Position numbers and translations under genes: made by a program. A stretch of DNA of 64,000 nt from Antedon mediterranea (lineage: Eukaryota; Echinodermata; Crinoidea; Comatulida; Antedonidae): NCBI RefSeq assembly GCF_964355755.1, contig NC_092678.1:18446922-18510921 (forward strand), read 5' to 3'. Numbering within the stretch: position 1 is the stretch's first letter; the number at the start of each line of letters is the position of its first letter. Positions 38,105-48,509 of this stretch are shown in pieces. Under the pieces are notes generated by a model. The model did not search any database. It worked only from the letters and a program-made list of their open reading frames with translations, and was not told the DNA's origin.

Positions 38105-38777
38105 GTAATTAAATTATCCTAGCTAGGCCTAGGCCTAGCCAGAGCCAGTAGTCGGGCTAGGCTAGGCCTACGTTTGATTAATTTATTCTTAAAATGTTTT
38201 GTTATTGAAATGTTAGGCCGATTTATCTAGGCCATGGCAGGCCTCCTTGATCAGTGATATAGGCATATAGTGGACACAGGCCCAGGGCCTACTATAATAA
38301 TAGGCCTAGACTAGGCCTGTACTTCTCTACTTTTAGGGCCTATCTTAAAAGCCCTACATAGGCTACACGTTAACATACATTGAATGTGCCACTGTGGTAG
38401 TTTCCTAGGGTATGCCCTAACATACTGTACAGCTTGGCATATGCCTAAGCTATAGACTAGAGTAGGCCCCCTATTCGGGTAGGGCAGTTATTCTAACAGG
38501 GCGGTTATTCAAGCGTACGTCTGATATTCCATCCCTCTCTGGCCTACTTAACTAGGCCTAGATGGCCTACCCTCTATAGCCACTACTGCCTATAGATTAC
38601 ACAAATGCACTGGTTTGTGGAGTGGGAAAGTATTCAAAGAGGGGCGTTTGTTTATCGTTAACCATTTTATGTGTAGATTTAATAATACTAGCTAAATCAT
38701 GATGTACTGGAAATTATTATTAAATTATTGTCTATTCGCCATACCATGTGCTAAAATTTTCTTTTTTAATCTTCTAG
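38105..38777 (+). other. Intron of the transposase-like gene
   Basis: A 673-bp intron with GT at 38105 and AG at 38777. The interior is crowded with the palindromic words CTAGGCCTA and GGCCTAGGCC (about 38118-38345 and 38540-38580), very unlike the AT-rich host intron. An in-frame stop follows the donor within a few codons, so retention would truncate the protein near residue 152. Confidence 0.8.
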
Positions 38778-40135
38778 GTCATCCACCAAAAGATGGCAGA
38801 GGTCAGCACAAAAATAGACCACACAAGCTAAAAGATGAAACTAAAAAGGCCATACAAGACCACATCTCTTCATTCAGGGGAAGATCTTCCCATTACGCTA
38901 TGGCGCAGACAAGGAGGCTATATTTGCCCGAGGATCTCAATGTATCAAAGATGTTTGATATGTTCAATAAACTGCACCCTGATGCCACTGTGAAGTATGA
39001 AACCTATCGGAAATTATTCAACTCCGATTTCAATATTGGTTTTGGCTATCCGAGGAAGGATACATGTCCAACATGTGATGAATTCAGAGTAAACCTTGAA
39101 CATAATAGTCAACAAATACTCCATGCCGATGGTGACAATTTGCTTCACCTAACACAGCAGAGGGAAGAGCTGATGATACAAAAAGAAATCCATGTGAGGA
39201 AGGCCAATACATTTTATAGTCGGAAAGCAGATGCAAAAACGAGGGCTAAGGCTAATCCTGAATTCGAAGCCATTGCTTTTGATTATCAGAAGAACCTACC
39301 ATTGCCAAACAAAACCGCTAACGATGTTTATTATAAGCGCCAGCTCACATTCTTCACGTTTTGTATTCATGTGCTATCTACAGACGAAGTTTATTTTTAT
39401 ACATATGACGAGACAATTGCAAAAAAAGGAGCAGATGATGTTTGTTCGATGCTGAATAACTTTGTACAAAATTATCTTCCAGACACTGTGACTGAAATTT
39501 CTTTTTTCTGCGATGTTTGTCCAGGCCAAAACAAGAATTTCACCGTGTTTAGGTTTTTTAATTATCTTGTACATGATTTGAAACGATTACATGCCGTAAA
39601 GTGTTTATTCCCAATTAGGGGGCATTCATACATGGAATGCGATAGGGATATGGGAAACATTAACTCGAAGGCTGATGTGGAACTACCACAGGAATGGAGA
39701 GATGTGTTTCTTTCCGCGAGGAAAAAACCATCGCCATTCAATGTAATAGCAATGGGCCAGGATTCATTCTTTGCTTTCACAACCTTTCTTAAGGGAAACT
39801 TTAGGGGAGCATGCCCTGTCCCAACACGGCCAATAAGGGAGCTTAAATTTGAAAACGCCAATCCACAGGTCATTAAGTTCCGCAACAATTGGAACGGGCC
39901 ATTTGAATCGGCAGTGTTTCGCAAACCTATACCTAGGGCAAGGGGACGACGAGCAGAACCAGTTTTGGCCCGCTCATACACCGAGCTACTTCCAATAAAA
40001 AAGGCCAAGTATGATGATCTGCAAGTCTTGAAGAAGCTATGTAAGCCAAGTAATCATGCTTTCTTTGACAACCTCCCCGCTGTTGGGATTCAGGCCAGTT
40101 CAAGTTCTGATTCAGAACTTTCTGATGAAGATTAG
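38778..40135 (+). CDS. Transposase-like protein, exon 2 (residues 151-602), RNase H-like core
   Basis: The acceptor is TTTTTTAATCTTCTAG at 38777. Splicing to 38104 restores a Gly codon and gives a 602-residue protein ending at TAG 40133-40135. Starting instead at the in-frame ATG 38699 would read through the acceptor tract and is unlikely. The segment opens HPPKDGRGQHKNRP; C247 and C250 form CPTC. A core compatible with an RNase H fold follows: a strand with D319 (AFDYQKN), strands around 341-360, a strand with D396 (FFCDVCPGQNKN), a helix, then HSYMECDRDMG with D439 and D441. These are candidates for a catalytic DD(D/E) triad. The C-terminus is acidic and serine-rich (SSSDSELSDED). Its position between matched TIRs makes transposase the best reading. 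Function is inferred, not shown. Confidence 0.85.
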
Positions 40136-40327
40136 GTGGGCAATCACACCCCCATATTTTTATCAAGTAAACTGTCCTGCCCTGAATGGTTTGCTAAGTA
40201 AACAATGATATGATACGTTGTTCAGTTTTGCTTTAATTTTAAAACCCCGACAAAAGCACAAGAAATTGATGCTCACATATTCTGAAATGAATAGCAACTT
40301 AATTTTGCTTTGTTACTCTTGTGTTTT

Positions 40328-40333
40328 AATAAA
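40328..40333 (+). terminator. Polyadenylation signal of the transposase-like gene
   Basis: AATAAA lies 193 bp after the stop codon, followed by TG/T-rich sequence (TGTTGTAAAATTATTGTC). It is the first canonical signal after the stop on this strand. Confidence 0.6.
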
Positions 40334-40437
40334 TAGCCTGTTGTAAAATTATTGTCTTCAATTGTCACATGTTTAACGTACTGAATTTTCACTTTTGATT
40401 TTACTCCATCAGTATTACCATACGGGTTCTTCTGTAG

Positions 40438-40746
40438 GAATATTCCCCCACCCTACAGGTACCTCCAATGTGTTGTATGTACAACAACAACCACACTGGA
40501 GACTTGGTGGATTTGAACAGCAATGACATTGTTTAAAACATCAGCACACTGGATTTGACCTACAGCGGGTAATGGGATGGAGATGATATGGCAAAAAGAA
40601 ATTACCCAATGAACATTGGCGTTCTTCTCAGGGGTGGAGCGGGAGGGGGGTGAAGATTTTTTTTGGGGGGGGGGGAGAGAAGAATATTCCCCCACCCTTA
40701 CTGGTACCTCCAATGTGTTGTATGTACAAGAATAAGCACACTGGAG
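40438..40746 (+). repeat. Direct repeat inside the transposon 3' region
   Basis: Copies at about 40438-40505 and 40682-40746 share AATATTCCCCCACCC, GGTACCTCCAATGTGTTG and CACACTGGAGA, 244 bp apart. A run of T and then G (40658-40674) lies just before the second copy. It looks like an internal duplication within the non-coding tail. Confidence 0.8.
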
Positions 40747-40784
40747 AGGGTGAATTTGATCTATGAAGATTGTTTTCATGTAAA

Positions 40785-40811
40785 GTGGAAAAAGCAGATA
40801 AGTCCAAAATT
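40785..40811 (+). promoter_or_regulatory. Subterminal repeat of the TIR core (right side)
   Basis: Another copy, GTGGAAAAAGCAGATAAGTC at 40785-40804 followed by CAAAATT, about 175 bp inside the right TIR and in plus orientation, opposite to the TIR copy beside it. Confidence 0.7.
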
Positions 40812-40985
40812 GAAAGGGGTTAACCAAATTGGGCAGACCCCCATCATATATGATACAAATTCAAATTTAAGTTAAGAATCTTGTAAGAAAATGTGTAAAG
40901 AGATAATATGACAACCATCAACAATTTACTTTTATATATTGTATGACATATTGGGTTTCTAATTTTAAAATTCAATTTTCTGTAC

Positions 40986-41028
40986 TTTCATAAAATGTGA
41001 CTTATCTGTTTTTTCCACTGAGGCCTTC
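40986..41028 (-). repeat. Right terminal inverted repeat of the transposon
   Basis: Reverse complement of the left TIR at 41 of 43 positions, ending GAGGCCTTC at 41028 and followed by ATAT. Confidence 0.92.
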
Positions 41029-41239
41029 ATATGTATTATTCAATAACTAAAACTGTTTATATGTTGACATACGTTTATTAGCCTCAGCAGCAATGCCTAA
41101 TGGGGATAATTTTGAATCATTCTGTCCCCTTTTTTCCTCTTAAGAACATTGCAATGTTTATGATAATCTTTGGCCATGCACATTAATCACAGCTCACATT
41201 ATGTTCAACAGTATCTTCTCATCTACTTAAATTTGACGT

Positions 41240-42060
41240 GCCTTGTTACGACATTACCAACTGTTGTCAATTGTATTCCGTAAATGTAGTACTCAATGTT
41301 TTCAAGCACTCAGGCTTTTCTTCTCAAGCAGAGGCCTAGCAGGGTGGCTAAAGGATGATGTTTGTGCTACAGATCTACTTATAGTTTTCTTAAATTTAAC
41401 AAAAACCAAGAGATCATATTTTAGTACTGAAAGTTTTCGAGCACTCTGGCTTCTCTTCTAAACCAAGGGCCTAGCAGGGTGGCTAAAGGATGATGTTTGT
41501 GCTACAGATCTACTTATAGTTTCCTTAAATTTAACAAAAACCAAGAGATCATATTTTAGTACTGAAAGTTTTCGAGCACTCTGGCTTCTCTGCTAAACCA
41601 AGGGCCTAGCAGGGTGGATAAAGAATGATGTTTCTGCTACAGATACTTATAGTTTTCTTAAATTTAACAAAAACCAAGAGATCATATTTTAGTACTGAAA
41701 GTTTTTGAGCACTCTAGCTTCTCTTCTAAACCAAGGGCCTAGCAGGGTGGATAAAGAATGATGTTTCTGCTATGGATATCTACATATACTTCTCTTAAAT
41801 TTAACAAAAATCAAGCGATTATATTTTAGCACACTCTGGCTTTTCTTCTCAACCAGGGGCCTTGAGTAGCTAACGGATGATCTGATGATTCTTGGGATCT
41901 ACTACCTATAGTTTTCTTTATCTAGAATTAACAGAAGCCATATAATATTATCTTCTATTCCCATTACAGTGTAGTATAGTTCTCAATGCTATCAAAGCTT
42001 TTCTTCTCAACCAGGTGCCTAGAAGGTTGACTATTAAACAGATAATCTGATATTTCAGAT
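41240..42060 (+). repeat. 135-bp tandem array
   Basis: GGCCTAGCAGGGTGG starts at 41333, 41468, 41603 and 41736, then a diverged unit at 41858 and a remnant near 42015. Units share AAATTTAACAAAAACCAAGA and TTTCGAGCACTCTGGCTTCT. It begins about 210 bp after the transposon end. Confidence 0.88.
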
Positions 42061-43329
42061 ATGAACCTACAGTATAGTTTTTGTAGTATAGCAAAAACAA
42101 AGAATCATATTTTTCTTTCCACTTTCTAATCTTTGAATTTTAATCTTTAAATTTAATTAAAACAAAAATTTAGACAATGTCCATATTTAATATTTATTTA
42201 TTTATTCCTTTCAGTGAAACATAAAAAGGGAGCACTGGCATGTCTGAATATTTTAAACAATTACATCAGTCTTTACATCACAGTATTTCTTTCATTCATT
42301 CATAATAACATTTATTTATTATTTTTCAAAGTAAACAAAATAACAATTTAAATGTAAATAATAAATCAACAAATCTGAAATGAGGACCAACCTAGAAGAA
42401 ACAGTTGGCCCTTTAAAATGGTTATAAAAAATAATAAGAACAATTGAGGTATGAGCATCAGTAATAATATATAATGAAACAATGAAATGTTATTTATTTA
42501 TTAAAGATATTTCTTTAATTCTTTCTTAAATTGAACAAAATGTTTGATTTCTTTTATATTTAAAATAGGAAGCTTAATCATTAAAGGTAAAACATTTAAA
42601 ATTGTTTCGATTGGTAAACACTCAATAATCATTACACAAGTAATACATAATAAAGGATCTATTCATTGACAAAAACATTGCTTTATAATTATACTTTTCC
42701 CGTTCTTTCACTGAAGAAGATTTAGCTGGTAATAAACATATCATAGATTCTCTCCCACTGTGATGTGATCTTTTTCTTTTGAATTACACACAATTTCATC
42801 ATCATTGCATTTTTATTGCCTAAAACATTTTCCTGAATATTCAACTCAATCTCTGTGAATTTTCAAAGAAATATAATGAAAAAAAAAAGTAGAACCGATG
42901 TTAAGGGAACATATATACCGTAAATATATCTAACATTTGTGTGTAATAGTGTGTGTCCTTCAAATAGAAGTTGGCTGTAGTGTTATAACATATATTGCCT
43001 GTTCCCTAAATAGAGGTGTAATAATTTCAACTCAGACTTACTCAGCAATATATAGTTGTGTAATTGTTATATGCAATATTGCAGAGAAAGGTTTATTTTC
43101 TCTAGTCATAAACAAAAAAACAGCATTTAATAGACATATTCATTATTTTATAGTGGTTCTATATTGATCATAACTATTTCATTTTTGTATCTGTAAATAT
43201 ATTCACACTTAAAGCAGCAACAAATTAAGGGATTGTTTGTCTACTGCGGTAACCCCACTTTGTTTCTATTTTTTAATTATTTAGCAATGCTCTTTTATTC
43301 TTTTCTATACTGCCTCATTTGTTTAATTC

Positions 43330-43870
43330 CTCTGAGGAGAAAGACTGCTGAATTTTCTTTTGTTGCTGCATAATTCTCAACCAGAAAGACCTGTTTGAAA
43401 GTTACTAGATGACCGACTCTGGAAAAGACTCTTGGGTTTTCTTTTGTTGCTGCATAATTCTCAACCAGAAAGACCTGTTTGAAAGTTACTTGATGATAGA
43501 CTCTGGAAAAGACTGTTGGATTTTCTTTTGTTGCTGCATAATTCTCAACCAGAAAGACCTGTTTGAAAGTTACTTGATGACAGACTCTGGAAAAGACTGT
43601 TGGATTTTATTTTGTTGCTGCATTATTCTCAACCAAAAAGACCTGTTTAAAAGTTACTTGATGACCGACTCTGGAAAAGACTGTTGGATTTTCTTTTGTT
43701 GCTGCATTATTCTCAACCAGAAAGACCGGTTTGAAAGTTACTTGTAAACACCTGTTTGAAAGTTACTTGATGATAAACTCTGGAAATGTCTTTTGGATTT
43801 TGTTTTGTTCCTGCATAATTTTCAACCAGATGAACCCATTCGGAAAAAGACTACTGGATTTCCTTCTGTG
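43330..43870 (+). repeat. 84-bp tandem array with an open frame
   Basis: Six to seven units of 84 bp (28 codons) sharing TTGTTGCTGCATAATTCTCA, CCAGAAAGACCTGTTTGAAA and CTCTGGAAAAGACT. Because the period is divisible by three, a 112-codon frame with a repeated TDSGKDCWIF motif stays open at 43409-43747. No known domain, no splice support. Confidence 0.85.
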
Positions 43871-44048
43871 AACTTCTTAATTTGTAACCAGAAAGTTGGT
43901 TTACAGTTTTTTTGATGACACTGAAAAAAAGAAGTGGAATGCGTTTTTTTTATTTTCTAAACAAGGAGATTTAACCCGTATAAAATGTTTATTTCAGAAT
44001 ATTTGCATTCATATTTATTGTTTCCCTTATTTCTGCAGGAGTATATTA

Positions 44049-44320
44049 AGGGCCTGTTCAGACCTGCAGAGTTATGCTTTCGTATCGTACACAGCATACA
44101 ACTCTTACGAAAGCTCAAGGTACAAAAACGACGCTTATGATATGACAGTCATGCATTAATGAATTTGACCTCAAACTAATCATATTTACTCTTGCATACC
44201 AGATGTTTGCCCAAATCTGTCACATTTCAGTTTTTAACGAAAACGTTAGTTAAGTGAGTTTGAACACATTGCTGTTATGATGCTAATTATAATATGATTC
44301 CATGGATCTGAACATACCCC
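44049..44320. mobile_element. Candidate MITE with GTTCAGA ends
   Basis: Left GGGCCTGTTCAGACCTGCAG and right (reversed) GGGGTATGTTCAGATCCATG are approximate inverted ends about 270 bp apart. No target duplication or second copy is seen, so this is tentative. Confidence 0.4.
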
Positions 44321-45477
44321 TCCCTAGTTTTCAAATAATTCTCATGTGTGCAGCCTACTACTACAAGAACCATTCAATGGTAAAACACTTCAATTTCTTG
44401 ACAAATTGCTTTAACTCAACTTATCAATAGATATCAACCTTAATTTGAATGTCAATTTTGTTTACATTGTACACCTTTTACAAGATTTAGGTAGGAGTTT
44501 TGATGGCCACATTGTTGATACCTGGCTAAATATTTGGATAGATGACTTATTTTATCTAAGGACTATGTATATGATTGACATTTGCAAAAGTTGATAGTAG
44601 GCTATGAAACTCCAGTGTATTTAGATTTATAAATAACTGAAATAATGGACACAATGGAATGAAAAAATACAGTTATGAAAAAGTATAACATGCTTGAGTA
44701 TAATCCCATCCCTTTATTTAGACTCAATTCTAACATGTAAATCTATTTTTATAATCCAAGTATAATCCCATTACCCATTTATTTGGCTAAATTTTGATTC
44801 AAACCTGCAATGTTCTGCTTGACATGTAGACCATTGGGGGCTTTCATAGTATGGTTCAAATTTGATTGAATAGTGACCCAATGCACCGAGAATATTCCAT
44901 CTTATGTTATCATTTGCATTCGTTAACAGGTGGTTGTCAAAGTTTAATTAACATGAATTTTGTGATATTAATATTGATTATATTATTAAGTTAAAGTATG
45001 TTGGGTTTATGTAAACATTTTCCAAATGGTGTATGCCCCAGGGTGAAGATGTTTACAGCAGTAGGCCAGGCTAAGTCATCAATTCTCTTTACTCAATTGT
45101 TTTTAATATGTTTATGATACATATTAAAAAGTGAACTCTATGCTCCAGGACTATAGACTGTATTTAATAAGTTTGGTGAATTGGAAATAATAAACCAAAG
45201 TTTGTTTTGCTACTACTACAAGCTGTGTACATACAGTGAGTATTTAGCCTTTTGTACTACAGGCTGACGTCAGGTGACATTATGTGCCTGTTGGGCATTA
45301 GCCTGTTTCTGCTTAGAACGCACATCAAGCCTGTAGCCAAGTTTTTTAAAGGGAGGGTTCCTTTTTTAGGCCAACCTCTATAACAATTAACTAAATGTAT
45401 TCTTTGGAGTTTTACCATTTAAGATTAGGTGCCAAATAGGTTAAAACAAATTAAAATATTACTATAAAAGTTTCAGT

Positions 45478-45560
45478 CAGTGATCTATTGGTCTGCTAAT
45501 CAAGCATAAGGTTCCTGGTTCGAATCTCGATCAGGACAGCTTTTTCAAAGTCTCTCAGAT
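45478..45560 (+). repeat. tRNA-like SINE fragment
   Basis: TGGTCTGCTAATCAAGCATA resembles a tRNA anticodon arm with GCT, followed at proper distance by the B box GGTTCGAATCTC. The acceptor stem does not pair and the D arm is degenerate, so this is a SINE head rather than a working tRNA gene. Confidence 0.55.
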
Positions 45561-46022
45561 TTCCATTACTCATCTTTAGAGCATTCAGTGTTTACCATTC
45601 CTGAGCTTTTACAGGATTATCTAAATATGCAAAGCTCATTATCTTATATATTCCAACTGATATGTGACATTTTCTGAAACATATTTCGTTTTAATTTCTG
45701 TGTAGAAATATTTTTATCGAATAACTACATACGCCATTCAAATCAAATTCTATTTCTATTTGTTTTAAAGAATTTGTTGATGAGAATGTTCAAAAGGATT
45801 AGATCTATAAGATTCTGATTGCAATGTTAATTTTTATCTAATCATAATTATTTAATGATGCTTCTTTTACAAACAGTGTTTAGTTTGATGCTATATAGCA
45901 GAATAAAAAGAGTAAAAATATAACTTAAAAAAACCCACATCAAAATATTTATTTAAAAAAATGTTAATATAAAACAATAATGAAATCAATACATTTAAAG
46001 GAGTTATACAAAAAGCATGATG

Positions 46023-48114
46023 GGTAGTAACAAAGTGCGAGGCAGCGAGGCACGCGAGGCAGGGAAGGCATGCGAGGCAAGTCAGAAATTTATGCGAGGC
46101 ATCGTTTTACCATCATCAAAAAATGCGAGGCATCATTTTATCATTTCTCAAAATTGCAAGGCAGGAAATCACCGAAATTGAAGTAGCCTAGGCCTAGGCC
46201 CGCTAGGCTAGTTTCCTTTTGTACCTGCCTTGTAATTTAACCAAGGCTTTATCCTGAATACCACAGCTTAGAATTAGTAGGCCTACTTTAATGAAGAAAA
46301 ATCACATAAAAGTAACAATAAATCCATTAAATTGGTGATTTTACAGACGTTGTTTTTCTCGCATTTCGCACACTCAATGTTCAATATTTTGGTTTCTATG
46401 GAACGCCAAAAGAGCAAAATTAATTAGAGGGCTAAAAACTCTGTGGAATCCATTTATATTTAACGCATTATTTGGTGAAAATCAAGTACAATTTCAATAG
46501 ATTTTGTCACTGTCAGTAAGGAAAAATGTTACTGTTGATAATGTACACGGTTTCGTTAACCTTTCAAAGAATAAAATAGAAAAATTCATCATAATATCCT
46601 TAGTAGGATGTCCTAGGTCTAGACTAGGTAGTGATGTTGATTTAGGATCGATTATTATTCTTTGAAAACAGAACAGTATCAGCAGTAACATATTACAACA
46701 TTTTTATTGACAAATTAACAAATATATTGAAATAAAACGTGTTTTTCACCAATAAATGCATGAGAAATTGACGCATTCCACTGAGTTTTAGTCCTCTATT
46801 ATCGTTGCTCTTTTGGCGCTCCATAGAAACAAAAATATTGAACATTAAATAAGTGAAATTCGCGAACAGTGTGCGAGAAACACGCCTGTAAAATCATTAA
46901 TTTAAGGATTTATTTGTTACTTTTTATGTGATTCTTTCATTAAAGTACTCTTTATATATATATACACACATATATATGTATACTTCTAAGGTGTGTGGTA
47001 TTCACACGATAAAGTTAGTTATCAAATTTGGAGTAAAAATACAAGCGAAGGAAACTAGCGCCAGGTTTATTAGTACGTACATGGACAACAATAAATAAAA
47101 ATCGTTCGTAATATACCTAGCTTACTAAAACAGGAATAGTGTATCATTATTAAATATTACACCAATTATTATTTTATCAAAATTGATTAAATTATTTTCT
47201 ACATAGGCCTTTATCTAGGTTAGGGCTAAGCATATTAGCTAAAGTTTAATTTTAGGCCTAGTATTACAATTGTCGGACGTAAGTCTTTTTTCACACGCGC
47301 TCCAGAATTCTGTCGCAATTTTTTTCTTTGCGGCATGTTATTTGATCGGCATATCAGTTACCTTTTATTCACCGCCAGTTATTGAACTTGTCCTGGCAAG
47401 ATCGCTGTTCACCTTATTTGCGAGAGAGGTACACGTGTTGTTCCTAGAGAATGGAATGTCAAAAATGTCTTTGGCACGCCGCTCAGAGAGAATTCTGTGC
47501 GTTGCTGCTGAAACCACGTGCTATAGGAGGGGAATGCACCACAATCCTCTGAGCTGAGGGCTGAATCATTCCGCTACCTGCTAAATAGTAAAGAGGGATT
47601 TTCCATCTCTCGGGTCTACCGGATCTAGGCGCAGGGGTGTGACAAAATATTATTTTCACTCTGCTATGTTCGAGAGACATGTGAGTGAACACGCTCGAAA
47701 TGCCAACAAACATTGCAGTCATTTGATGAGTGTGTCGCTATAACAATTATTGTTTATCGAAAGTTGAAGACTGTCGTTCAGATTTTTGAACCGTAGTTTG
47801 GGCACTTTTGTAAAAGTAAAATTTGACACGATATGACTTGAATGAAAAAACAATCGTTACATAAAAATAAACAACATGATGAGTGTATACACGAATCTAT
47901 TTAGATACGCTTGTATCGATTGATTATTAGGCCTATAATATAGCATAATAGCACGTTAAGATATGCCTCGCACCTTTTTGAAATTGTAAACTATATGCAT
48001 CGCATGCCTCGCACTTTTGGAAATGATAAAATGATGCCTCGCACAAATATTTGGCATGCCGCGCATGCCTCGCTTGCCTCGCGTTCCTCGCTGCCTCGCA
48101 CTTTGTCAACACTC
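46023..48114. mobile_element. Foldback (FB-like) element with GCGAGGCA terminal arrays
   Basis: Both ends carry arrays of the words GCGAGGCA and TGCGAGGCAT, in inverted orientation: left 46030-46150, right 47960-48106. The outermost shared block, ACAAAGTGCGAGGCAGCGAG, is exact at both ends. The 10-bp word AAGCATGATG flanks the element directly (46013-46022 and 48115-48124) and is a good target-site duplication candidate. Inner inverted arms lie at 46197-46485 and 46737-47070. About 890 bp (47071-47955) on the right side has no partner on the left. Terminal arrays of short repeats with nested inverted arms resemble Drosophila FB elements, and 9-11-bp duplications are usual for Mutator-like elements; both comparisons are by analogy. 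No transposase is recognised. Confidence 0.8.
46197..47070. repeat. Nested inverted repeat inside the foldback element
   Basis: Left arm 46197-46485 and right arm 46737-47070 are reverse complements over about 290 bp with scattered differences. Shared blocks include CTAGTTTCCTT, ATCACATAAAA, AATGTTCAATATTTT and GCCAAAAGAGCAA. About 250 bp lies between the arms, including a 65-codon minus-strand frame I do not take as a gene. The right arm contains a TA/CA microsatellite not present on the left. Confidence 0.8.
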
Positions 48115-48439
48115 AAGCATGATGCTATATAAAAGAATATTGCAAAATTAAAACCTAAAAACCTACAACATCAAAATAATTAAAAAAATAAATAAATATA
48201 AAACAATAATGGAATTAATACATTTACAAGAGTTATACAAATTTATTTTATCAAAAATATATAGCAAATATTGTGTACAATTAATAATATACAAATAATG
48301 AATGTTTATAAGTTGGATGGTGAGAATATTTAATGAGTTGAAAGATTGACTGCTCCATTCAATGAATACACTCATTAATTGTTTTATAAAACACCTACTG
48401 TTATAAAATAAGCTTTTATTCAACATAAATCATTGACAT

Positions 48440-48509
48440 AGGCCGAGGAGCTAGGCCGAGGAGCTAGGCCGAGGAGCTAGGCCGAGGAGCTAGGCCGAGA
48501 AGCTAGGCC
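48440..48509 (+). repeat. 13-bp tandem array
   Basis: Five units of GGCCGAGGAGCTA, the last with AAG for GAG; the GAGCTAGGCC words tie it to the TAGGCC clusters. Confidence 0.95.

Larger units (their letters stand above)
37369..41028 (+). mobile_element. Intact-looking DNA transposon with 43-bp TIRs and a spliced transposase gene
   Basis: The element is 3,660 bp. Its ends are inverted repeats beginning GAAGGCCTCAGTGG, and 41 of 43 positions match between 37369-37411 and 40986-41028. ATAT flanks both sides (37365-37368, 41029-41032), giving a possible 4-bp (or 2-bp) target duplication; because ATAT is self-complementary and the left flank is an AT repeat, this is ambiguous. Inside lie a two-exon gene in the same orientation as Kv4, a polyadenylation signal, extra copies of the TIR core near both ends, and a direct repeat in the 3' part. 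Near-identical TIRs and an unbroken frame suggest recent insertion. I cannot place it in a named superfamily from sequence alone. Confidence 0.9.
45887..48241 (+). repeat. Older ~130-bp tandem duplication split by the foldback element
   Basis: The sequence 45887-46012 (GATGCTATATAGC to GAGTTATACAAA) recurs in diverged form at 48121-48241. If the foldback element and one AAGCATGATG copy are removed, the two copies join head to tail, showing the element landed at their junction. Confidence 0.75.

Noticed and set aside
38699-38777. ATG at 38699 as start of the large transposase frame
   Set aside because: These codons cover the end of the intron, including the polypyrimidine tract and acceptor; splicing from 38104 restores a conserved GHPPKDGRG junction in phase.
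39562-40008. 148-codon minus-strand frame inside the transposase exon
   Set aside because: Antisense shadow of the coding exon, with no independent signal.
45478-45560. Functional tRNA gene with GCT anticodon
   Set aside because: The B box and anticodon arm are good, but the acceptor and D stems do not form, so a SINE head is the better reading.
47270-47557. 95-codon plus-strand frame in a GC-richer patch
   Set aside because: No recognisable protein; it lies in the unpaired segment of the foldback element. Kept only as a question under that element.
45887-48241. LTR retrotransposon reading of the direct repeats around the foldback element
   Set aside because: The ~125-bp repeats lack TG...CA ends, primer site and polypurine tract, and they rejoin as a simple tandem duplication when the foldback element is removed.
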